The position numbers and the translations under genes are program-made. Shown piece after piece: positions 8,302-12,253 of a DNA stretch of 15,719 nucleotides. Below the pieces are notes generated by a model that did not search any database, was not told where the DNA came from, and worked only from the letters and a program-made list of their open reading frames with translations. Numbering within the stretch: the stretch's first letter is position 1; every line of letters begins with the position of its first letter. The DNA comes from an uncultured Oscillospiraceae bacterium (GTDB lineage Bacteria; Bacillota; Clostridia; Oscillospirales; Acutalibacteraceae), in contig USGT01000011.1 in assembly GCA_900554335.1 (NCBI GenBank), forward strand, positions 1-15,719, written 5' to 3'.

Positions 8302-8308
8302 GTGAGGT
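8302..8308 (+). promoter_or_regulatory. RBS that fixes the start of the gene before secG
   Basis: GTGAGGT lies 8 nt before the ATG at 8317. The in-frame GTG at 8302 is part of this site and therefore unlikely to be the start codon. Confidence 0.7.
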
Positions 8309-8316
8309 TTTGCGGC

Positions 8317-8625
8317 ATGAAAAGCACTAAAAAGACTGATAAAAATGCAAGCCCTTTTATCCTTTATAAAGGCAAACCGCTAGTAAGATGCGGAAACACT
8401 ATTTATTACGGCAATCTTTCGGATAAATATGTGATAAAAATGGAAGTTAAAGACTCTTTTAAAAAAGGGGATTTAAACATTTCTTCAAGAGTTCAAGTTG
8501 AAATGATGGACACAAACCCAAATTCAGACACAAAGAAAATTGTTAAAGTTAGCGAAAAAAATGGTTTATATGACGCAATTGACATTGCGGAGGTTTGGCT
8601 TAAAAGAGCCGAAAATTTGAATTAA
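8317..8625 (+). CDS. Unnamed small protein before secG
   Basis: I do not recognise a named family. The 102-residue product is soluble, lysine-rich and basic, without a signal peptide or membrane segment. Visible landmarks are KPLVRCGNTIYYGNLSDKYV (about 23-42), a central segment that looks like alternating beta strands (VIKMEVKD, SSRVQVEMMD), and a C-terminal part GLYDAIDIAEVWLKRA that is probably helical. The overall impression is a small beta-barrel-like domain with a C-terminal helix. From memory, similar short proteins occur beside secG in other Clostridia, but I cannot verify this. The ATG at 8317 has GTGAGGT at 8302-8308 with an 8-nt spacer; the GTG in that site is unlikely to be the start. 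The stop codon overlaps the secG ribosome site, so the two genes are coupled. Confidence 0.85.
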   Translation: MKSTKKTDKNASPFILYKGKPLVRCGNTIYYGNLSDKYVIKMEVKDSFKKGDLNISSRVQVEMMDTNPNSDTKKIVKVSEKNGLYDAIDIAEVWLKRAENLN

Positions 8626-8638
8626 AGGAGCGTTTTAA

Positions 8639-8902
8639 ATGAGCATTTTAGAAATAGTTATGGGAGTTGTTTTAATAATACTCGCAGTTTCTTTAACACT
8701 TGTAGTTTTATTCCAAGAAGGCCACCAACGTTCAGTGGGAACCGTGACCGGGGCATCTTCCGCCGATACATTCTTCACTAAAAATAAATCAAGATCAATA
8801 GATTCCTTCTTGGAACGCTGGACGAGAATCATTGCAATCGGTTTCTTTTTAGCAGTCATTGCAACAAATGCCGTTCTTTACTTTGGTTTATTTTCAAAAT
8901 AA
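8639..8902 (+). CDS. secG: Preprotein translocase subunit SecG
   Basis: SecG is the small, non-essential partner of SecY and SecE in the membrane channel for protein export. The 87-residue product has the family layout: a first membrane helix (about 4-26), then the hallmark cytoplasmic loop VVLFQEGHQRSVGTVTG followed by ADTFF-KNKSRSIDSFLERWTRI, and a second helix (about 64-84). AAAGGAG at 8624-8630 lies 8 nt before the ATG and overlaps the stop codon of the preceding gene. Two hairpins follow. In many Firmicutes secG is followed by rnr and smpB; here the operon ends after secG, so those genes must be elsewhere. Confidence 0.97.
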   Translation: MSILEIVMGVVLIILAVSLTLVVLFQEGHQRSVGTVTGASSADTFFTKNKSRSIDSFLERWTRIIAIGFFLAVIATNAVLYFGLFSK

Positions 8903-8911
8903 AAATTTAAA

Positions 8912-8940
8912 CCCTTGGATTTTTGTTCCAAGGGCATTTT
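8912..8940. terminator. Bidirectional terminator after secG
   Basis: A perfect 8-bp stem CCCTTGGA/TCCAAGGG (8912-8919 and 8927-8934) has a 7-nt loop. On the plus strand it is followed by CATTTTTATG. On the minus strand it is followed by TTTAAATTTTTATTTT, which suits the convergent double-glycine gene. Confidence 0.8.
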
Positions 8941-8963
8941 TATGTTTAAATATAAATAATTTT

Positions 8964-9000
8964 CCACCTGCCTTTCGCAGGTGGTTGTTTTTGTTTTTTT
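8964..9000 (+). terminator. Second hairpin terminator, tandem
   Basis: A perfect 8-bp GC-rich stem CCACCTGC/GCAGGTGG (8964-8971 and 8977-8984) with a CTTTC loop is followed by TTGTTTTTGTTTTTTT. It would stop plus-strand read-through from secG just before the 3' end of the convergent gene. On the minus strand the following sequence is AAAATTATTT, a poor terminator tail. Confidence 0.85.
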
Positions 9001-10090
9001 AAATTAAGTTATTAACGCCATAGTCTCCGTTTCTGCCGTCAGAACCTCTGTGCCCTGTAGAGCCAGGGGTTACCCATGATGAAGGATTAGGCTGGCTGCC
9101 TTTGCCGCCTTTGCCGCCTCTTCCAAAATCAAAAGCAACATAAAATGTGGTAATTTGGCACTCCTCAGCTTCGAAAGCATCTCCGCCGTTGCCACCGTTT
9201 CCGCCATCGCCGCCATTGCCTCTACCAATCAAAGGAATATGAAGTTCGGTTGAATAAAAAGCGTCGCCGCCGTTTCCGCCATTACCTGTTACTAATCTCA
9301 CATTTGAAATATAAAGCTTCCCGCTAATAGCCTTGAAAAGCGCTGCCGGAGTTTGGCCATCCTCACCGCTAACACTGCTTTTGAAAAAACTCACTTCATT
9401 TTTGCTGCGGCCGTCTTTTCCGTCATGGCCAATTATTGTTCCATTTCTCACAGTAAGTTCAGCTTCCTGACGATATCTGTACTCCGTTCTATACATTATT
9501 TGATCATAAGGAGCAATCCAAATTTTTTTGAAAACATCTTTTTCGCCTTTTACGATTTTTTGGCCTTGCGCATTAAACCCATAAACAACTTCTCGGCCGA
9601 CTTTCTCTTCTTTCCAGTAGCCTTCATGAGAAACAGTGTAAGGAACTTGCACAGTGTATTTATCGCCCACAACAAACTGAGCCGAAGGGTCTAAAAAGTT
9701 CACGCTGTAACCTCTTAAATCCAAAGTGATTTTTCTGTTGCTTGGGAAGATTATATTTTCTTTTATGTAAAGGTCTCTCGTAGCCATGATATAATCCACT
9801 TCAGGATTTTTCAAAGCTCTTTTAAGCTCCACAACGTCGCCAACATATGCATACCTTACAGAAGGAATATAGTAAGTTTGGCTTTGAGGATACATATAGT
9901 TGTTAATAGAAAGCGTGCTTTGAGCATTGGCTGCCGGGCTGGCGCTAAGAGCTGCAACAGCAAGAGCCGAAGCAAAGCCTTTTTTCACCCCTGAAACACC
10001 ACCGGATATTAATTCAAGTTCTTCCGCGGTGAGCTCTTCACTTCTCTTTTCAATTTTATCTTTGTAATTTTCCATTTCTTTTTTATTCAC
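8999..10090 (-). CDS. Double-glycine-leader, glycine-rich beta-helix-like protein
   Basis: The 363-residue protein is of no family I can name. Residues 1-31 form a double-glycine leader: EELTAEELELISGG has Leu at -12, Glu at -8, Leu at -7, Ile at -4 and Gly-Gly at -2/-1, as in substrates of ABC exporters with a C39 peptidase. Residues 32-56 then look like a Sec signal: basic VKK, a hydrophobic GFASALAVAALSA core, and cleavage-like ANA before QS. Residues 75-265 contain beta-helix-like strands (KITLDLRGYSVNF, ELTVRNGTIIGHD, KLYISNVRLVTG) with an aromatic, charged insertion at about 143-205. Residues 221-356 carry glycine-rich loops, including GGNGGDAF twice (271-278 and 299-306). There is one cysteine, at 311. 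The likely start is GTG at 10088-10090, because GGAGGG lies 10 nt upstream. It is probably secreted or surface-exposed. No exporter or modifying enzyme is adjacent. Confidence 0.85.
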   Translation of the reverse strand: MNKKEMENYKDKIEKRSEELTAEELELISGGVSGVKKGFASALAVAALSASPAANAQSTLSINNYMYPQSQTYYIPSVRYAYVGDVVELKRALKNPEVDYIMATRDLYIKENIIFPSNRKITLDLRGYSVNFLDPSAQFVVGDKYTVQVPYTVSHEGYWKEEKVGREVVYGFNAQGQKIVKGEKDVFKKIWIAPYDQIMYRTEYRYRQEAELTVRNGTIIGHDGKDGRSKNEVSFFKSSVSGEDGQTPAALFKAISGKLYISNVRLVTGNGGNGGDAFYSTELHIPLIGRGNGGDGGNGGNGGDAFEAEECQITTFYVAFDFGRGGKGGKGSQPNPSSWVTPGSTGHRGSDGRNGDYGVNNLI

Positions 10091-10100
10091 AGCTTTAATT

Positions 10101-10106
10101 CCCTCC
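10101..10106 (-). promoter_or_regulatory. RBS that fixes the GTG start of the double-glycine gene
   Basis: The minus strand reads GGAGGG, 10 nt before GTG (10088-10090) and 25 nt before the first ATG (10073-10075). The TTG at 10106-10108 overlaps the site. GTG is therefore the best start. Confidence 0.7.
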
Positions 10107-10123
10107 AAAAAATATTTACATAT

Positions 10124-10152
10124 ATTTTAATATACAAATTCAAAATTGTCAA
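10124..10152 (-). promoter_or_regulatory. Sigma-A promoter of the double-glycine gene
   Basis: A perfect TTGACA (10147-10152) is followed after exactly 17 nt by TAAAAT (10124-10129) on the minus strand. Transcription would start near 10117, about 27 nt before the GTG. This is nearly consensus, so the gene is likely well expressed unless repressed. Confidence 0.8.
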
Positions 10153-10247
10153 TAAAAACAGCATTTTGCATATCGTATGGATGATATTTTTTAAGTTACA
10201 GGGCGTTTTTCACAAAATTTAAATGCACAGAATTAACATTGTTGGAA

Positions 10248-10276
10248 TTGACTTTAAAATTATTAAAAGGTAGAAT
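10248..10276 (+). promoter_or_regulatory. Sigma-A promoter of the NUDIX gene
   Basis: TTGACT (10248-10253) and TAGAAT (10271-10276) are separated by 17 nt. Transcription would start near 10283, about 20 nt before the ATG. It is divergent from the double-glycine gene promoter, with about 95 nt between the two -35 boxes. Confidence 0.8.
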
Positions 10277-10303
10277 TTAAAACACACAAGGGGGAATAAG
10301 AAT

Positions 10304-10744
10304 ATGAATAACGAAATTAAACGTGAAAGAAGCTGCGGCGGAGTAGTTTTTTTCGAAAGCGAAGAAAAATGCGAAGTAATTTTGATTTGTTCCAATTTTA
10401 AAGGAAAAATGCTTTGGACTTTCCCGAAAGGCCACATGGAAGCCGGCGAAACAGAAAAAGAAACTGCTCTTCGTGAAATAAAAGAAGAAGTTGGGCTTGA
10501 CACTGAAATCATAGGTAATTTCAAAGAAAAAACGGAATTCAGCTGCAGAGAAAACGTTATTATTGAAGCAAGCTATTTTGCTGCTAAAGCAAATTCAAAA
10601 AATGCCGTGGCTCAAGAAGGCGAAGTTGATTATTTCGCTTGGCTTGATTTTGATTCAGCCATTGAAACTCTTACATTCGAGTGCGACAAAAAAGTCCTCA
10701 GAGAATTTGTTAAATTTTATAAAAAAATTAATGCTCATGAATAA
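10304..10744 (+). CDS. NUDIX hydrolase, Ap4A-hydrolase-like
   Basis: The 146-residue protein carries a complete Nudix box at residues 43-65, with Gly43, Glu49, the REIKEE core (57-62) and the closing Gly-Leu, which together bind divalent metal and the diphosphate. The N-terminal RSCGGVVFF and LWTFPKGHMEAGE resemble asymmetric diadenosine tetraphosphate hydrolases, so a role in clearing Ap4A or similar nucleotides is plausible. MutT-type or RNA-decapping activity cannot be excluded. The protein is soluble and acidic, with no signal. AAGGGGG (10288-10294) lies 9 nt before the ATG. The gene has its own promoter and its stop codon lies inside the loop of the terminator, so it is a compact single-gene unit. 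Confidence 0.92.
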   Translation: MNNEIKRERSCGGVVFFESEEKCEVILICSNFKGKMLWTFPKGHMEAGETEKETALREIKEEVGLDTEIIGNFKEKTEFSCRENVIIEASYFAAKANSKNAVAQEGEVDYFAWLDFDSAIETLTFECDKKVLREFVKFYKKINAHE

Positions 10745-10762
10745 ACTCATGGGCATTTTTAT
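10731..10762. terminator. Bidirectional terminator, NUDIX gene / tsaD
   Basis: A 10-bp stem ATGCTCATGA/TCATGGGCAT with one G-T pair (10731-10740 and 10747-10756) has a 6-nt loop and is followed by TTTTATTT. The minus strand reads TAATTTTTTT after it, so it can also end the tsaD operon. The left arm is the last coding part of the NUDIX gene, and its stop codon is in the loop. Confidence 0.85.
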
Positions 10763-11779
10763 TTAAATATTTTCTTTTTCAACGGGCATGCTGGCATAAG
10801 CGTTAAGCGAAAGATCAGATCTTTTGCCTTTCAAAAATTCATAATAAGCCTGCGAGCCAACCATCGCTGCGTTATCTCCGCATAAATCTTTGCGAGGCAT
10901 GAAAAATTCGAAATTTCTCTTTTTACATTCTTCGCTCAAATTTTTCCTAAGAAGCGAATTAGCTGAAACTCCCCCGCAAACCCCGATTTTTTTGTAGCCT
11001 AAATCCAAAGCAGCCTTCATGACGTTTGAAACAAGGCAATCAACCACGGACCTTCTAAAAGAAGCCGAAAGATCTTCAGTTGGCAGGGTTTCGCCCTTTT
11101 GGTTAAGGCGATTTATCGTGTTAATCATCGATGTTTTGAGCCCTGAAAAACTAAAATCGTAGGTTTTTTCTCCTTTTAAAGGAACCGGCAGTTCAAAAGC
11201 TTCGTCGTTGCCATTTCCTGCGACTTTGTCAAGGTGTATCCCGCCCGGGTAATCAAAGCCAAGGCGCCTCCCAACTTTATCAAAAGCCTCTCCCGCAGCG
11301 TCATCCCTGGTTTTTCCCACAGTTTTCACGGTGGTGTAATCTTTAACTTCGAAAATCGAGCTGTGGCCACCTGAAACAACCAAACACAGAAACGGCGGCT
11401 TCAAATCAGGGTTGCTAATGTAAAGCGAGGCAATGTGCGCCTTGACATGATGAACAGGAATAATAGGCAAACCCGTTGAAATTGCAAGACCTTTCACAAA
11501 ATTAACTCCAACGAGCAAAGAACCAACCAATCCCGGAGCGTAAGTCACGGCTAAGGCGTCAATGTCGCCAAACTTTTTGCCTGATTCCTGCATAACGGTT
11601 TCAACCAAAGCAGAAATCGACTCAATATGGTTCCTTGAAGCAACTTCGGGCACAACTCCACCGAAAATTTTGTGTTTGTCAATTTGCGAAGAAGCTTTGA
11701 AGTTAATGATTTCTCTGCCATTTCTCACTATCGCCGCAGCTGTATCATCGCAAGAAGATTCCACCGCAAGTATATCCAA
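10763..11779 (-). CDS. tsaD: tRNA N6-threonylcarbamoyladenosine transferase TsaD
   Basis: TsaD transfers the threonylcarbamoyl group to A37 of ANN-decoding tRNAs, working with TsaB and TsaE. The 338-residue protein shows the Kae1/TsaD fold and motifs: ILAVESSCDDTAAA at the start, GGVVPEVASRNH, the metal-binding His111 and His115 in HHVKAHIASLY, LVVSGGHSS, FSFSGLKTS, GGVSANSLLR and CGDNAAMVG. The start is inferred as TTG at 11777-11779. AAGGA at 11789-11793 is 9 nt away from it but directly abuts the TTG three codons earlier, and the N-terminus MDILAVESS then matches the family. It lies 18 nt after rimI. The usual partners tsaB and tsaE are not in this operon, so they must be encoded elsewhere. 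Confidence 0.96.
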   Translation of the reverse strand: MDILAVESSCDDTAAAIVRNGREIINFKASSQIDKHKIFGGVVPEVASRNHIESISALVETVMQESGKKFGDIDALAVTYAPGLVGSLLVGVNFVKGLAISTGLPIIPVHHVKAHIASLYISNPDLKPPFLCLVVSGGHSSIFEVKDYTTVKTVGKTRDDAAGEAFDKVGRRLGFDYPGGIHLDKVAGNGNDEAFELPVPLKGEKTYDFSFSGLKTSMINTINRLNQKGETLPTEDLSASFRRSVVDCLVSNVMKAALDLGYKKIGVCGGVSANSLLRKNLSEECKKRNFEFFMPRKDLCGDNAAMVGSQAYYEFLKGKRSDLSLNAYASMPVEKENI

Positions 11780-11788
11780 AAATATCAA

Positions 11789-11793
11789 TCCTT
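11789..11793 (-). promoter_or_regulatory. RBS that decides the tsaD start
   Basis: The minus strand reads AAGGA here, within an A-rich run. It gives a 9-nt spacer to TTG 11777-11779 but none to the TTG at 11786-11788. Confidence 0.65.
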
Positions 11794-11797
11794 TTTG

Positions 11798-12253
11798 TTA
11801 ATTTAAATCAAAATATAAAGTCATTATCACTGCATGTTCTTTCGGAAATTCATAAAAATTTTTTCGGATTCCAAGATTTTTAAAACCCAATTTTTCATAA
11901 AGATTAATCGCAGCAATGTTTGACTGCCTTACTTCTAAAGATAAAAACTTCAAATTTTTGCTTTTCGAAAAATCAGTAAGATGTTTTAGCAAATTCGTGC
12001 CTATTTTCATTTTCCTGAAATTTTCATCAACCGCAATGTTGAAAACATAACCTTCATCGCAAATGTAATACATTCCCGCATAACCGGCCACTTTTTCGCC
12101 CGACTTTGCACAAACAAAATAAGAAGATTCATTTTGCAAAGATTCCGCTAAATCTTTTTCAGACCACGGCGAAGAAAAGCACTTTTCCTCAAGCTTTGCG
12201 ACCTCGGGAATTTCCTTAAAAGTCATTAAAGAAAAATCAATCTTTGGCATCAT
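11798..12253 (-). CDS. rimI: Ribosomal-protein-alanine N-acetyltransferase RimI-like
   Basis: This 151-residue GNAT-family enzyme would acetylate the N-terminal alanine of ribosomal protein S18 if it is a true RimI. Family features are the N-terminal MTFKEIPEVAKLEEKCFSSP with the PWSEKDL segment, GYAGMYYICDEGYVFNIAVD, the acetyl-CoA pyrophosphate loop RKMKIGTNLL, and EVRQSNIAAINLYEKLGFK. A longer frame reaches 12283. I prefer the ATG at 12251-12253 because GGGAG (12263-12267) is spaced for it and the N-terminus then fits the family; the ATG of the next codon is equally possible. The gene overlaps the end of polA by 17 nt, indicating translational coupling. It precedes tsaD, as in the common tsaB-rimI-tsaD cluster, but without tsaB. 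Confidence 0.9.
   Translation of the reverse strand: MMPKIDFSLMTFKEIPEVAKLEEKCFSSPWSEKDLAESLQNESSYFVCAKSGEKVAGYAGMYYICDEGYVFNIAVDENFRKMKIGTNLLKHLTDFSKSKNLKFLSLEVRQSNIAAINLYEKLGFKNLGIRKNFYEFPKEHAVIMTLYFDLN

Larger units (their letters stand above)
7931..8316. other. Divergent intergenic region, rny / secG operon
   Basis: This very AT-rich gap of nearly 390 nt holds the divergent promoters of the two flanking operons, the rny ribosome site and the roughly 200-nt rny leader. A second TTGACA-like -35 box on the minus strand (8116-8121) has no good -10 partner. Short open frames across it, such as one spanning 7946-8152 on the minus strand, have low-complexity AT-driven composition and no ribosome site, so I do not call a gene. 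I see no recognisable riboswitch. Confidence 0.6.

Noticed and set aside
9080..9300. DNA-level repeats of GCC-rich triplets on the plus strand, considered as a CRISPR or satellite
   Set aside because: They are codons for the Gly-Gly-Asn/Asp/Lys repeats of the minus-strand protein, keep the reading frame, and lack constant repeat and spacer lengths.
9353..9694. Open frame of 113 codons on the plus strand, antisense to the double-glycine gene
   Set aside because: The minus-strand frame has a promoter, ribosome site, leader motif and repeats; the plus-strand frame has none of these.
10169..10179. Imperfect palindrome CATA-TCG-TATG upstream of the double-glycine gene
   Set aside because: The arms are only 4 bp and it lies upstream of the -35 box. 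Such short palindromes are expected by chance in AT-rich DNA.
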